Of a stretch of DNA of 64,000 bases, positions 27,222 to 35,962 are shown piece after piece; within the stretch, counting starts at the first letter, position 1; each line of letters starts with the position of its first letter. Made by a program: the position numbers and the translations under genes. The stretch is taken from NCBI RefSeq assembly GCF_000966195.1, contig NZ_LAHL01000034.1, positions 1 through 64,000 of the forward strand. Reading direction: 5' to 3'. This DNA comes from Domibacillus robiginosus. Its GTDB lineage: Bacteria > Bacillota > Bacilli > Bacillales > Domibacillaceae. Under the pieces are notes generated by a model. That model did no database searches. It was not told the DNA's origin and was given only the letters and a program-made list of their open reading frames with translations.

Positions 27222-28171
27222 TGAGCCTAACTGAAAAAGCAGTGATCACGAAAAAAGCGACACGGGAAGCTTTCGGTGATGAAATCGTTAAATTAGGGAA
27301 AGAAAATAAAAATATTTACGTCGTTGATATCGATATCGGTAAATCATGTAAAACAGGAGAATTTATTAAGCAGCTTCCTAACCAGCATGTGAACGTTGGA
27401 ATTGCCGAACAAAACGGTGCGGGTCTTGCTGCAGGTCTTGCTACCACTGGTAAAATCCCCTTTATCAGTACTTATGCGGTGTTCGGTTCACTTCGCATGG
27501 CAGAACAAATTCGTCAGGAAGCATGCTATCCAAACTTAAACGTAAAAGTTGCCTGCTCACACGGTGGATTAACACCAGGAAGTGACGGCGGAAGCCACCA
27601 GGCAGTTGAAGATATGGGTGTGTACAGAACAATGCCAAACATGACGGTTATTATGGGGGCCGACTATCATTCCACACGCAAATTGATAGAACAAGCAGCT
27701 AACACATATGGACCTATGTACCTTCGCTTTACTCGAGATGCTGTGCCAATGATCTATGACGAAAATGAAGAATTTGAGATTGGCAAAGCGAAGCAGCTTA
27801 AAGACGGAAATGACGTAGCCATTATTGCAAATGGTGACACAGTATATCTTGCCTTGCAGGCAGCCAAACAACTTGAAGAAGAAGGAATTTCTGTGAAACT
27901 TCTTGATATGCATACCATCAAGCCGCTGGACCGTAATGCGGTTGTAGAGTGCCTGGAAATCGGAAAAATTGTCACAGTAGAAGATCATAATATCTTAAAT
28001 GGTCTTGGGAGTGCGGTTTCTGAAGTTGTTGCGGAAGAAGGAAAAGGAAAAGTAAAACGCATTGGTATTCAAGATCGTTTTGGTGAATCAGCACCTTATG
28101 AAAAGCTAATGGAGCTGAATGGCATTACGATTGAAAATATTGTTACCTCAGCAAAAGAACTGCTTAACTAA
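27221..28171 (+). CDS. transketolase, C-terminal (pyrimidine-binding) subunit
   Basis: A 316-residue partner of the previous subunit, with the pyrimidine-binding and C-terminal transketolase domains. Marks: FINVGIAEQN-type motif seen as HVNVGIAEQNGAGLAAGL (its Glu activates ThDP), STYAVFGSLRMAEQIR near residue 85, SHGGLTPGSDGGSHQ near residue 110 and the C-terminal VVEDHNILNGLGSAVSE. The start overlaps the upstream stop by one base (TAATG), which ensures equal synthesis. Together the two make a complete transketolase of about 590 residues. Its role is to split or build a sugar or sugar-acid phosphate brought in by the TRAP system nearby; that is inference. Confidence 0.9.
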   Translation: MSLTEKAVITKKATREAFGDEIVKLGKENKNIYVVDIDIGKSCKTGEFIKQLPNQHVNVGIAEQNGAGLAAGLATTGKIPFISTYAVFGSLRMAEQIRQEACYPNLNVKVACSHGGLTPGSDGGSHQAVEDMGVYRTMPNMTVIMGADYHSTRKLIEQAANTYGPMYLRFTRDAVPMIYDENEEFEIGKAKQLKDGNDVAIIANGDTVYLALQAAKQLEEEGISVKLLDMHTIKPLDRNAVVECLEIGKIVTVEDHNILNGLGSAVSEVVAEEGKGKVKRIGIQDRFGESAPYEKLMELNGITIENIVTSAKELLN

Positions 28172-28214
28172 CAGATAACTTATCAATTTGAGAAAAGACA
28201 GGAGATAAAACAAT

Positions 28215-28973
28215 ATGTTTGAATTAACGAACCAGGTAGCAATCGTTACAGGCAGCGGATCTGAAAAAGGAATTGGCCGCGTTATTGCGATGACGCTGGC
28301 AAAACAAGGAGCTTCTATTGTTGTAGCGGATATGAATCCTGCCGGAATTTGGGATACCGTTGAAGCTATTCAAGAACAGGGCGGCAAAGCAATTGGGGTT
28401 GAAGTAAACGTCACAAGCAAAGAATCTGTTGATAATATGGTTCAAAAAGCAATGGACGAATTTGGGCGCATTGATATTTTAGTAAACAATGCAGGCATTT
28501 CACAAAAAGTAACAGTAGAAGATATGACATTAGAAGACATCACACGTGTTTTCAATGTAAATATGTTCGGTTTGTTCCTCTGCACACAGGCAGTCCTTAG
28601 CACAATGAAAAAGCAGCAGTACGGACGTATTATTAACTTGTCTTCTGTATCAGCGAAACGCGGCGGCGGCGTTTTTGGTGGTGCACATTATTCTGCATCA
28701 AAAGCGGCTGTGCTTGGTTTCTCTAAAAACTTGGCTCGTGAAGTTGGAACAGATGGCATTACTGTCAATAGTGTAGCACCAGGTCTTGTCAACACGGATA
28801 TCTGGAAGTCACTTCCGGAAGAAGATGCAAAAAAAGTCATCGACAGTATTCCAATGGGGCGTCCAGGTGAGACAAGCGAAATTGCATCAACCATTGCTTT
28901 CCTGGCGTCAAAAGAAGCATCATACATCACCGGGGAAGAAATTGATATTAACGGCGGATCGCATATGGACTAA
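28215..28973 (+). CDS. short-chain dehydrogenase/reductase, probably polyol or sugar dehydrogenase
   Basis: A 252-residue classical SDR. Cofactor motif TGSGSEKGIG at residues 12-21 has a three-residue insertion compared with TGxxxGIG. An Asp at the end of strand 2 (VVADMNP) points to NAD(H). The tetrad is complete: NNAG near residue 89, Ser in NLSSVSA near residue 143 and YSASK near residue 158. GEEIDINGG is the C-terminal SDR end. It is the third gene of the transketolase operon with GGAGAT before the ATG, and a terminator follows. In this setting it likely interconverts a polyol and a ketose, or a semialdehyde and an alcohol; FabG-like annotation would be misleading. Confidence 0.88.
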   Translation: MFELTNQVAIVTGSGSEKGIGRVIAMTLAKQGASIVVADMNPAGIWDTVEAIQEQGGKAIGVEVNVTSKESVDNMVQKAMDEFGRIDILVNNAGISQKVTVEDMTLEDITRVFNVNMFGLFLCTQAVLSTMKKQQYGRIINLSSVSAKRGGGVFGGAHYSASKAAVLGFSKNLAREVGTDGITVNSVAPGLVNTDIWKSLPEEDAKKVIDSIPMGRPGETSEIASTIAFLASKEASYITGEEIDINGGSHMD

Positions 28974-29003
28974 CAGGCAGAAGAAATTTACCTGTAAATA
29001 TGG

Positions 29004-29043
29004 AAGGAAAACTGTTTTGTAAAAAGCAAAGCGGTTTTCCTTT
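29004..29043 (+). terminator. terminator of the transketolase-SDR operon
   Basis: AAGGAAAAC pairs with GTTTTCCTT (29034-29042) over a long loop. It has no strong T-run, so efficiency may be modest. Confidence 0.6.
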
Positions 29044-29050
29044 AATCGTA

Positions 29051-29079
29051 TTGACAAGTCGAATAACATTCTCTACAAT
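29051..29079 (+). promoter_or_regulatory. promoter of the first SR1P gene
   Basis: TTGACA (29051-29056), 17 bases, TACAAT (29074-29079), a near-consensus sigma-A promoter. The operator starts 10 bases downstream of the -10 box. Confidence 0.85.
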
Positions 29080-29089
29080 CAACTTAATT

Positions 29090-29110
29090 CTTGTTAGACA
29101 AGTGTACAAG
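29090..29110 (+). promoter_or_regulatory. regulon operator 2
   Basis: CTTGT-TAG-ACAAG-TGT-ACAAG: a perfect inverted half-site pair plus a third ACAAG half site in direct orientation 8 bases on. Confidence 0.85.
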
Positions 29111-29136
29111 TCACTCAAAAGAAAGGAGCTTGAACA

Positions 29137-29244
29137 ATGGGTACAATTGTTTGTTCATCCTGTCATAAAACAGTAGCTTATGTTAAAGACGAAAAAGTAA
29201 GTACGTTATATTGTAAATGCGAAAGGTGCAAAGCTAAACTCTAA
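29137..29244 (+). CDS. SR1P, GapA-binding micro-protein (copy 1)
   Basis: A 35-residue protein matching the SR1P family: MGTIVCSSCHKTVAYV, then EKVSTLYCKC and ERCKAKL. In B. subtilis SR1P is made from the dual-function RNA SR1 and binds the glycolytic GAPDH GapA, stabilising it and promoting its link with RNase J1. The CxxC pair (C6, C9) and later Cys residues suggest metal binding. AAAGGAG precedes the ATG. The gene has its own promoter and the regulon operator. Its insertion between a transketolase operon and a TRAP operon is unlike the B. subtilis location. A second copy lies at 36048. Confidence 0.88.
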   Translation: MGTIVCSSCHKTVAYVKDEKVSTLYCKCERCKAKL

Positions 29245-29275
29245 ACTAGTTGATAGATAAACTATACCTCTATTT

Positions 29276-29304
29276 GACATTATTTGAAAGTGCTTACAAT
29301 CTAG
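29276..29304 (+). promoter_or_regulatory. probable promoter and cre site of the TRAP operon
   Basis: TTGACA (29276-29281) is followed within 15-17 bases by weak -10 candidates (TACAAT or CAATCT). The spacer contains TTGAAAGTGCTTACAA, which matches the CcpA cre consensus at all fixed positions except the central C (T here). CcpA repression by preferred sugars is likely. No copy of the shared operator was found here. Confidence 0.65.
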
Positions 29305-29360
29305 ATTGACTAGTAGTCTTCCTTTCTTATATATCAGCTGTTTAGCAGGAGGAAAGTGGA

Positions 29361-30359
29361 ATGAAAATAATTCGAAATATTATGATTGTGCTCGTTTCTT
29401 CATTGGCAGTAAGTTTAATCTGGATTTTCGTTTCAACAAATGATTTGGCTGAAACTGAAGAGGTTACACTGATCCGCTTTGGACATGGGGCTGCGGAAAC
29501 AAATGAACGCCATTTGGCAGTTATGCATTTTAAAGAATTGATAGAAGAAAAATCAAATGGGAGCATGCAAGTACAGGTGTATCCAGCTGAACAGCTAGGG
29601 TCAGAAGCTGAAATGATTGAGAGTGTTTCATTTAACGATTTGCAGATGGTTGCAGCGAGTGCATTCAGCCAGTATGATCAGCGCATCAGTGTATTTGAAT
29701 TGCCGTATTTGTTTGATTCCTATGAAGAAGCATGGCATACGTTAGATGGAAAGATTGGCGAGGAAGTGGCAAAGCCATTTTTAAAGGATAATTTGCGCAT
29801 TATCGGCTATTTTGAAAACGGATTCCGCCATGTGACGTCTAATGTACCGATAGAAAAGCCGGAAGATTTGCAGGGGATCAAGATCCGAACACCGGAATTT
29901 CCTTTATCTATCAGTACTTTTCAAGCATTAAAATCCAATCCCACACCTATGGCTTTTGGAGAACTGTATATGGCTCTTCAGCAAGGCACTGTAGATGCTC
30001 AGGAAAATCCAGTTGCCAATGCATACTCTAACAAATTTCAGGAAGTGCAGAAGTACTTGAATTTAACTGCGCATCAATACATGCCGCTTCCTGTAGCAAT
30101 CAGTGAAGAATTCTGGCAAACGCTTTCTCCGAAAGAACAGCAAATTATCAAAGAAAGCACATTGGAAACAGCTCAATTTCACCGTGATCTACTGAGAAAA
30201 AATGAAGAGAGCATGATTGAGGAATTAAAAGCAGACGGGATGCAGATTATTGAACCAGATTTAGAGCCATTTAAAGAGGAAACAGAAGAGGTATATGAAT
30301 CTTTCAAACGGCAGTTTGGTGAAGAGCTTGTCAACAGCATCTTAAAAGAAGTGCAATAA
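29361..30359 (+). CDS. TRAP transporter solute-binding protein (DctP family)
   Basis: A 332-residue extracellular binding protein of a tripartite ATP-independent transporter, tethered by an N-terminal hydrophobic segment (residues 6-26) without a lipobox. DctP marks: HGAAETNERHLAVMHFKELIEE near residue 42, LGSEAEMIESV near residue 75, and the ligand-arginine region GIKIRTPEFPL near residue 172, whose Arg clamps an acidic group in studied members. AFGELYMALQQGTVDAQENP near residue 197 is the family signature. The cargo is therefore likely a sugar acid or other organic acid rather than a neutral sugar. AGGAGG precedes the ATG. First gene of a dctP-dctQ-dctM operon. Confidence 0.9.
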   Translation: MKIIRNIMIVLVSSLAVSLIWIFVSTNDLAETEEVTLIRFGHGAAETNERHLAVMHFKELIEEKSNGSMQVQVYPAEQLGSEAEMIESVSFNDLQMVAASAFSQYDQRISVFELPYLFDSYEEAWHTLDGKIGEEVAKPFLKDNLRIIGYFENGFRHVTSNVPIEKPEDLQGIKIRTPEFPLSISTFQALKSNPTPMAFGELYMALQQGTVDAQENPVANAYSNKFQEVQKYLNLTAHQYMPLPVAISEEFWQTLSPKEQQIIKESTLETAQFHRDLLRKNEESMIEELKADGMQIIEPDLEPFKEETEEVYESFKRQFGEELVNSILKEVQ

Positions 30360-30403
30360 AACGCTTCAGCATTCAACAGAGTAAAGTGTGATGGAGGAGT
30401 GTT

Positions 30404-30934
30404 ATGAAAGCGATTAAATGGCTGGATGATCATTTAGAAGAGTATATTTTAGTGATTTTAAGTATATTTACAGTCGCTATTGTATTTATACAAGTATTTA
30501 TGCGTTATGTGCTTGGCGACTCTCTTGTCTGGTCGGAAGAAGCAGCAAGATATGCGTTTATTTGGATGATTTATATTGGTGTAAGCTATGGAATCAAGCG
30601 GAACAGTCATTTAGGCGTTGATGCCTTTTCCATGCTGTTTGAGCAGAAAGGGCAGCTCATTATCGGCTTGATCGCAAATATATTGTTTTTTGTATTTGCC
30701 GTGGTAATGGCGTTTTACAGTTTTGACATTGTCGAACGCGTAACCAGAACATCCCCAGCTCTGCAGCTTCCATTAACATGGGTTTATGCTGCTCCGGCTG
30801 TTGGAATGGTTTTAACAACTATTCGATTAATTCAAAAAATGACAGCACAAGCAAGAGCATTAAAAAAAAGCGGCAATCAGGATAGTGAAAAAACGATCGA
30901 TTTGGGTGATGGAGCGAAGGAGGAGGTCATATGA
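30404..30934 (+). CDS. TRAP transporter small membrane subunit (DctQ family)
   Basis: A 176-residue membrane protein with four predicted membrane segments (about residues 15-35, 48-66, 86-108 and 125-147). VWSEEAARYAFIWMIYIG near residue 43 is the DctQ signature. It couples the binding protein to the large subunit. GGAGGAG precedes the ATG, and its stop overlaps the DctM start by four bases (ATGA), so they are coupled. The C-terminal tail is charged and cytosolic. Confidence 0.9.
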   Translation: MKAIKWLDDHLEEYILVILSIFTVAIVFIQVFMRYVLGDSLVWSEEAARYAFIWMIYIGVSYGIKRNSHLGVDAFSMLFEQKGQLIIGLIANILFFVFAVVMAFYSFDIVERVTRTSPALQLPLTWVYAAPAVGMVLTTIRLIQKMTAQARALKKSGNQDSEKTIDLGDGAKEEVI

Positions 30935-32202
30935 CACCAGTTATTTTGTTTGGCAGTTTCTTTTTATTCATGTCTCTCACCATTCCAATTGCGATTTCAC
31001 TTGGACTGGCAGGTCTCGTCACCGCATTGTATTCATCAAACATTTCGATTGCGTTTTTAGCCCAGGGATTTATTACATCAACGGATAACTTTGCATTGAT
31101 GGCCATTCCATTTTTTATACTGGCCGGCGAAATTATGGGACGAGGCGGTATTTCACAGCGCTTGTTTGATGTAGCGAACGTTTTTGTTGGACGAATGACA
31201 GGCGGATTTGCGATTGCAGCTGTTGTTACATGTATGTTTTTTGCAGCCATTTCAGGTTCTGGTCCTGCGACAGTTGCTGCGATCGGCGGAATCATGATTC
31301 CAGCTATGGTCGCACAAGGATACGATAAAAGGTTTGCGACGGCAATCATCGTCACAGCGGGGTCGCTCGGTATCATCATTCCGCCAAGTATTCCAATGGT
31401 TCTGTTCGGTATTTCAGCGAACCAGTCAATTGGTGATTTGTTTATCGGCGGGATTATTCCAGGTATTTTTATTGGCTTGTGTATTATGGCTTGGACGTAC
31501 TTTTATTCCAAGAAAAAAGGCTACAAAGGAACACAAGAAGCATTTACGTTTAAGAAAATGTTCAATGCTATTAACCGCGCGAAGTGGTCTTTACTCATTC
31601 CGGTAATCATTTTAGGCGGAATTTACGGCGGTATCTTTACGCCGACAGAAGCTGCCGTATTTGCGGTAGTGTACGCGGCATTCGTTGCACTTGTTCTTCA
31701 TCGGGAAATTAAACTGAAAGAGTTTTGGAGCATCTTAGCGGATGCGGCAGTCAGCTCTGTGGCGATCTTGATCATTATTGGAACCGCGAACGCATTTGGC
31801 ACTATTTTATCAATGGAACAAATTCCACAGAAGATTGCAGATGTATTCCTGTCACTTTCCAGCAACCCTACAATGATTATGTTATTAATTATCGCTTTAC
31901 TGTTAGTTGTTGGTTGCTTTATTGATACTTCAGCAGCTGTAATTATATTCACGCCAATTTTATTTCCAGTGGCGCTTCAAGTGGGGATGGACCCGATCCA
32001 TTTTGGCATCATTATGATCGTCACGCTTTCTATCGGTTTTATTACTCCGCCTCTTGGCGTAAACTTGTTTGTCGGTTCAGGAATTTCAGGGCTTGGTATG
32101 CCGACACTTGTGCGGGCAGTGACCCCATTCTTTTTCGTGATGCTGATCAGTCTGCTTATTTTAGTTGTACTGCCACAGCTTACAATGATGCTTTTAAGTT
32201 AA
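30931..32202 (+). CDS. TRAP transporter large membrane subunit (DctM family)
   Basis: A 423-residue sodium-coupled permease with about 12 membrane segments. DctM marks: ALMAIPFFILAGEIMGRGG near residue 50, AAISGSGPATVAAIGGIM near residue 108, GSLGIIIPPSIPMVLFG near residue 145 and the C-terminal ITPPLGVNLFVGSGI near residue 372. AAGGAGG precedes the ATG. With DctP and DctQ it makes a complete secondary transporter for an acidic substrate. A terminator follows, so the kinase gene is separate or expressed by read-through. Confidence 0.92.
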   Translation: MTPVILFGSFFLFMSLTIPIAISLGLAGLVTALYSSNISIAFLAQGFITSTDNFALMAIPFFILAGEIMGRGGISQRLFDVANVFVGRMTGGFAIAAVVTCMFFAAISGSGPATVAAIGGIMIPAMVAQGYDKRFATAIIVTAGSLGIIIPPSIPMVLFGISANQSIGDLFIGGIIPGIFIGLCIMAWTYFYSKKKGYKGTQEAFTFKKMFNAINRAKWSLLIPVIILGGIYGGIFTPTEAAVFAVVYAAFVALVLHREIKLKEFWSILADAAVSSVAILIIIGTANAFGTILSMEQIPQKIADVFLSLSSNPTMIMLLIIALLLVVGCFIDTSAAVIIFTPILFPVALQVGMDPIHFGIIMIVTLSIGFITPPLGVNLFVGSGISGLGMPTLVRAVTPFFFVMLISLLILVVLPQLTMMLLS

Positions 32203-32217
32203 GGAAATGTTTTTACG

Positions 32218-32257
32218 ATTCCAGAGTGATCGGTAACCCGGACTTCTGGAATTTTTT
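32218..32257 (+). terminator. terminator of the TRAP operon
   Basis: ATTCCAGA (32218-32225) pairs with TCTGGAAT (32245-32252) and runs into TTTTTT. Confidence 0.85.
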
Positions 32258-32296
32258 AATTAAAATAATTTTTTATCTTCTATAAGAGGTGACAAA

Positions 32297-33253
32297 ATGA
32301 ATAGATTGGCTATTTTAACAAGTGGTGGAGACGCGCCAGGTATGAATGCGGTCATTCGCGCTGTTGTTAAAGCAGCAGAACATCATCAACTCTCCGTTTT
32401 TGGTGTTCAAAATGGATATGAAGGTCTGATAAACGGCGATTTTTATGAACTGATATATGAAAAAGTAGAAAACATTGCCTCAAAAGGCGGAACGATTTTA
32501 AAAACGTCAAGATCAGCGGCTTTTATGACGGAAGAAGGCAGACAGCAGGCAGTCCATCAATTAAGAGAACAGAAAATAAATGCCGTTATTGTAGTTGGGG
32601 GCGAGGGTTCGTTTAAGGGAGCACAAAAACTCCAACAGCTTGGCGTACCAGTAGCAGCCATTCCCGGAACGATTGACAATGATTTAGCATATACAGAATA
32701 TTCTATTGGCTTTGATACAACCTTGAATACAGTGCTGGATTGCGTGCGCAAAATTAAAGACAGCGGCTGTTCTCATAACAAAACGACGATTGTTGAAGTT
32801 ATGGGACGGTATTGCGGAGATTTGGCCCTGCATTCAGTGCTGGCTGGTGAAGGTGAAATCATTTCAATCCCGGAGTATAAGCTTTCATTTGATGATATTT
32901 GCAGGCAGTTGAAAAAGAAAGTTCAAGATGGGAAATCTGATAATCTAATTTTGGTAACCGAGCGAATGTATGACTTGCAGGAGCTTCAGCGCTACATTGA
33001 AGAAAACATGCAGATCAGTACTCGCACGACCGTCTTAGGATTTGTTCAAAGAGGAGGAGAACCTTCTGCCTTTGACAGGGTACTTGCTGCGAAAATGGGA
33101 GTGGAAGCTGTTAGACTTTTGATAAACCATCAGTCCGGTGTAGCAATCGGCATACAGAATAACCGAATCATGCATGTCAGCCTTGCTGAACTGGATGAGA
33201 AAACAGCCGATAAAAGCGCAAATGAATCGCTTTTACATGTGCTGCTTTCTTAA
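32297..33253 (+). CDS. 6-phosphofructokinase paralogue with altered active site
   Basis: A 318-residue kinase of the PfkA family, here probably not the main glycolytic enzyme. ATP-site start TSGGDAPGMN and PGTIDND (catalytic Asp of the TIDND loop) are present, as are GFDTTLNT, EVMGR and the Glu of LVTER. Two usual residues differ: the Mg-ATP motif GGDGS is GGEGS (residue near 103) and VLGHVQRGG is VLGFVQRGG, so the His that contacts fructose 6-phosphate is Phe. This points to a changed sugar-phosphate substrate or weak activity. AGAGGTG precedes the ATG. It lies between the TRAP operon and the GntR gene, so it may phosphorylate an intermediate of the imported compound. Confidence 0.82.
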   Translation: MNRLAILTSGGDAPGMNAVIRAVVKAAEHHQLSVFGVQNGYEGLINGDFYELIYEKVENIASKGGTILKTSRSAAFMTEEGRQQAVHQLREQKINAVIVVGGEGSFKGAQKLQQLGVPVAAIPGTIDNDLAYTEYSIGFDTTLNTVLDCVRKIKDSGCSHNKTTIVEVMGRYCGDLALHSVLAGEGEIISIPEYKLSFDDICRQLKKKVQDGKSDNLILVTERMYDLQELQRYIEENMQISTRTTVLGFVQRGGEPSAFDRVLAAKMGVEAVRLLINHQSGVAIGIQNNRIMHVSLAELDEKTADKSANESLLHVLLS

Positions 33254-33290
33254 ATAAAAATCACCTGGAATCATGAATGATTTTTATTAC
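33252..33290 (+). terminator. terminator after the kinase gene
   Basis: AATAAAAATCA pairs with TGATTTTTATT (33279-33289), starting at the stop codon; the T-run is part of the stem. Confidence 0.7.
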
Positions 33291-33445
33291 GCATTTCTTT
33301 AGCAGTCAAAGGATTCATAAATAATTAACAAAGCGGAAATTTAAATGAGGCTTATCTGGTTTTGTTGATAAGCCTGCTTTCTTTCCTTATTTTATGCTCT
33401 TAAGTCTGGCTGCTGGAATCGCTGGAAAAATAGCCGGCATACCCT

Positions 33446-33491
33446 AAAAAGAAACCCTCTTTCACTTTTAACATAAGTGGAAGAGGGTTTC
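33446..33491 (-). terminator. terminator of the gntR gene
   Basis: On the minus strand GAAACCCTCTT pairs with AAGAGGGTTTC, with an inner CACTT/AAGTG stem, followed by TTTTT. Confidence 0.88.
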
Positions 33492-33497
33492 TCTGTT

Positions 33498-34220
33498 TTA
33501 TACTTTCCAGTAACGATTGAATAAGTTTTTCATATGGTATTTCATTCGTTTTACCGCTTCTTTTTCGTCATGATTCTCGATTGCTTCAATCAATGCCTTA
33601 TGCTCTTGAAAGTTCACATCGCGATAGTCAGGCCGGGTCACCGTGCGGTCACGGATAAATTTCCACATCTCCTGCTGCTTCATTGCATCGGCAATGGCAC
33701 TCATGAAGGTGATATACAATTCATTATGAGATGCCCTGGCGATGCTCCGGTGCAATTGTTCATCAGTTTCTGGTACATAAATGCCATTCGCTGTTTCTTC
33801 TTCCATTTGATTAATTGTTTTTTTGAGTTCCTGAATATCTTCATCTGTTGCGCGTAAAGCGGCAAACTTTACAATGAGTGGTTCAATATTCATCCTCGCT
33901 TCCACGATGTCTTCTGGAGAAACAGAGTCCAAGAGGAACGAAGGTTTTGACTCGCTTCCCATGACCTGTGTGCTTTTAATAAAAGCTCCCTCCCCTTGAC
34001 GGGAGTAAATAATACCGTTCATTTCAAGGGCGCTTAGTGCCTGGCGGACGGGGGCTCTGCTTACACCGAAATGACTGCATAGCTCGCGTTCTGATGGCAG
34101 TTTGTCTCCCACTTTTAACGACCCGGACTGGATTTCCGCAAGAATTTGATTATAAATTTGAATATATAGTTTTTTATTTGAAACTGGATTAAAGTTAATG
34201 AGGATCACTTCTCTCAACAT
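33498..34220 (-). CDS. GntR-family regulator, FCD (FadR-type) subgroup
   Basis: A 240-residue dimeric repressor. Residues about 15-80 form the winged helix: IYNQILAEIQSGSLKVGDKLPSEREL (quoted in part), HFGVSRAPVRQAL and GIIYSRQGEGAFI. Residues about 100-230 form an all-helical FCD ligand domain, in which an Asp and several His (EARMNIEPL, DEQLHRSIARAS, FQEHKALIEAI) form the usual metal and acid-ligand pocket. This favours an organic-acid effector, in line with the TRAP transporter. The operator repeated at five promoters in this region (CTTGT-N3-ACAAG) resembles the CTTGTATACAAG operator of the B. subtilis gluconate GntR, so it is the best candidate regulator. The ATG has only a weak ribosome site; a GTG five codons in is possible. 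Confidence 0.85.
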   Translation of the reverse strand: MLREVILINFNPVSNKKLYIQIYNQILAEIQSGSLKVGDKLPSERELCSHFGVSRAPVRQALSALEMNGIIYSRQGEGAFIKSTQVMGSESKPSFLLDSVSPEDIVEARMNIEPLIVKFAALRATDEDIQELKKTINQMEEETANGIYVPETDEQLHRSIARASHNELYITFMSAIADAMKQQEMWKFIRDRTVTRPDYRDVNFQEHKALIEAIENHDEKEAVKRMKYHMKNLFNRYWKV

Positions 34221-34434
34221 GTTTTAAACTTTATGAATATTATATAGCTTTCTTTTTTTGAAGGCAAAGCAATAAAATAAATTTTCTCTCGAATTTATTA
34301 GCAAAAAAATATTAAATTTTACTTTATATGTTTGCGATGCAGGTACACAAATACAGGAAAATAAACAGAAACGAATAATATGAACAGCGTAAATATCTCT
34401 GATCAAAATGACAGCTGTCTTTGTAAAGAAACCA

Positions 34435-34806
34435 TCAGCTTATGAGAAGATTTGGTTATCGTATAAGTGGATTCCGGCTATGAATGTGAAGCATCTGCTG
34501 AGTATCCAAACTAGGTCCCTGCAGCTGAAAAAGCAACAAAGGGCGAATTGAATCGCTGTATTTAAAGTTGCGAAATCAGTATAGCATGAGCCTCGCAGCA
34601 AATACAGCCAAAAAGGGATTGCTGGTATTGGTTAATGATATAGGAAGTGCTCAGAGCAACGAATAATAACTCGGGTTTACTGACAATACGGTAATGGGTC
34701 ATCGAACCAGGATTTATATAACATTGCGTCAATCGGACTTGAAGCAATGGTTGAACAAGGCGGATGCCATGAAATGCATATCAATAAAGTATTGAAATTT
34801 AAATAA
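34435..34806 (+). pseudogene. decayed rpiB (ribose-5-phosphate isomerase B-type) copy
   Basis: Plus-strand pieces in order are EYPN-stop-VPAAEKATKGELNR, then MSLAANTAKKGLLVLVND, then IGSAQSNE and stops, then ASIGLEAMVEQGGCHEMHIN and KVLKFK to TAA at 34804. These follow the intact RpiB at 36.35 kb: DYPDYARLAAEKVAKGEADR, MSIAANKVKGIRCALVHD, WLETPFESGSRHENRVNK. The N-terminal third is unreadable. A terminator follows, then tpx copy 1 on the other strand. Confidence 0.82.
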
Positions 34807-34824
34807 AACAGCTACCCATAATGA

Positions 34825-34858
34825 AAACAGCGGGGAAAAATAGTCCGCTGTTTTTTTA
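34825..34858 (+). terminator. terminator after the rpiB relic
   Basis: AACAGCGG pairs with CCGCTGTT and is followed by a run of T (34849-34857). It lies between the relic and the convergent tpx gene. Confidence 0.8.
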
Positions 34859-34860
34859 GA

Positions 34861-35361
34861 TTAATTTGCCTCTTTTGCAGCCTGGAGTGCTGAGTCGTAA
34901 TTGGGATGATTGGTTCCCTCTGATACATATTCTGTATATGTAACGGTGTCATTTGAATCAACAACGAATACAGAACGGGCAAGAAGGCGGTTCTCTTTCA
35001 TGCCAACCCCATAGCTTTTAGCAAATGAAAAATCACGGTGATCTGAAAGCGTTTTTACATTTTCTAAACCGGAAGCTGCACACCATCTTTTTTGAGCAAA
35101 TGGAAGATCTGCCGAAATCGTTAAAACTTCCACATTACTAAGCTTTGCTGCTTCTTCATTAAAACGGCGTGTCTGAGCATCGCATACGCCTGTGTCAATA
35201 GAAGGTACTACACTAAAAATACGTACTTTGCCTGCTGTATCAGCTAATGAAACTTCTTTTAAATCGTTGGATAAAACAATAAAATTCGGTGCCTTATCCC
35301 CTGGCTTTACCTCTTTTCCTACTAGTGTCACAGGGTTGTTAATGAATGTTACACTGGTCAC
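34861..35361 (-). CDS. tpx: thiol peroxidase Tpx (copy 1)
   Basis: A 166-residue atypical 2-Cys peroxiredoxin that reduces peroxides in the cytosol using thioredoxin. The peroxidatic site [14 protein letters not shown] (Ser-x-x-Thr-x-x-Cys, Cys near residue 60) and the resolving Cys in RWCAASG (near residue 94) are present, and the LSDHR motif follows. It starts with GTG, preceded by GGAGG. The second copy at 37.4 kb is very similar. Its promoter (TTGTAA, 17 bases, TATAAT on the minus strand) is overlapped by the shared regulon operator, so it is probably repressed with the sugar genes rather than by PerR. Confidence 0.93.
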   Translation of the reverse strand: MTSVTFINNPVTLVGKEVKPGDKAPNFIVLSNDLKEVSLADTAGKVRIFSVVPSIDTGVCDAQTRRFNEEAAKLSNVEVLTISADLPFAQKRWCAASGLENVKTLSDHRDFSFAKSYGVGMKENRLLARSVFVVDSNDTVTYTEYVSEGTNHPNYDSALQAAKEAN

Positions 35362-35394
35362 GCCTTTTCCTCCTAACTAAAAATTAATAGTTTT

Positions 35395-35424
35395 ATTATA
35401 ATAGTTGTATACTTGTATTACAAG
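35395..35424 (-). promoter_or_regulatory. tpx copy 1 promoter with regulon operator 3
   Basis: On the minus strand: -35 TTGTAA (35423-35418), 17 bases, -10 TATAAT (35400-35395). The operator CTTGT-AAT-ACAAG-TAT-ACAAC occupies 35424-35404, covering the -35 box and spacer. Confidence 0.85.
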
Positions 35425-35960
35425 AATGAAAGCGATTTATTTAAGTATAAAACTAATATATTCATAAGATTAATTTAACTGGGGAAAGAATTCAAATTCT
35501 CGAAGCCATGTAGCAAATAAAATGGATAGAGGCGATGAGGCATAGACAAGGAATAAAAAGTGCAAGATACAATTGTATACCGAGTTTGGAAAGAAGGATC
35601 AATACAGCGCGCAGCCAAAGCAGCTTTATTCTTTGCACAGGGAAGCGAAAAGGACGACTGGCTTGCAACCTGAAGCTCTGTGCAACAGGCGCCGAGCCTA
35701 TTTCCACCGCGAGCCTGCCGCCTGTTTGGTTACATAAGTATTGAAACTATTAAATAAACTCATTCTACCATCGCCGCTTTTAAAAGCGGATAAAGCAGGA
35801 TGATGAAAACTTTTGCGGAGTACAGAGTAAATCGGGGTACATCCGTGCACTCCTAGAGTTCAAGAGGTTCGATAAGATTCAATTATCGGCGCCTCGTAAA
35901 AATTGAAAGCAAAATAGAGAACAGTTCAAAGAGAAATAACAGTTGTAAACATTTAATGCT
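35425..35960. other. gene-free, probably decayed stretch
   Basis: Short protein-like pieces occur (for example VYRVWKEGSIQRAAKAALFF in the plus strand near 35577-35640) but with stops and no start, and I cannot name the source. The start of the stretch (AACTGGGG-A-AGAAT near 35478) resembles the 5' part of copy B of the dispersed repeat, but too briefly to be sure. A GCCGC/GCGG-type hairpin lies near 35770-35790. Confidence 0.35.
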
Positions 35961-35962
35961 AT

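Noticed and set aside
28215-28973. FabG (3-oxoacyl-ACP reductase)
   Set aside because: General SDR motifs alone do not support it, and the operon context is sugar metabolism.
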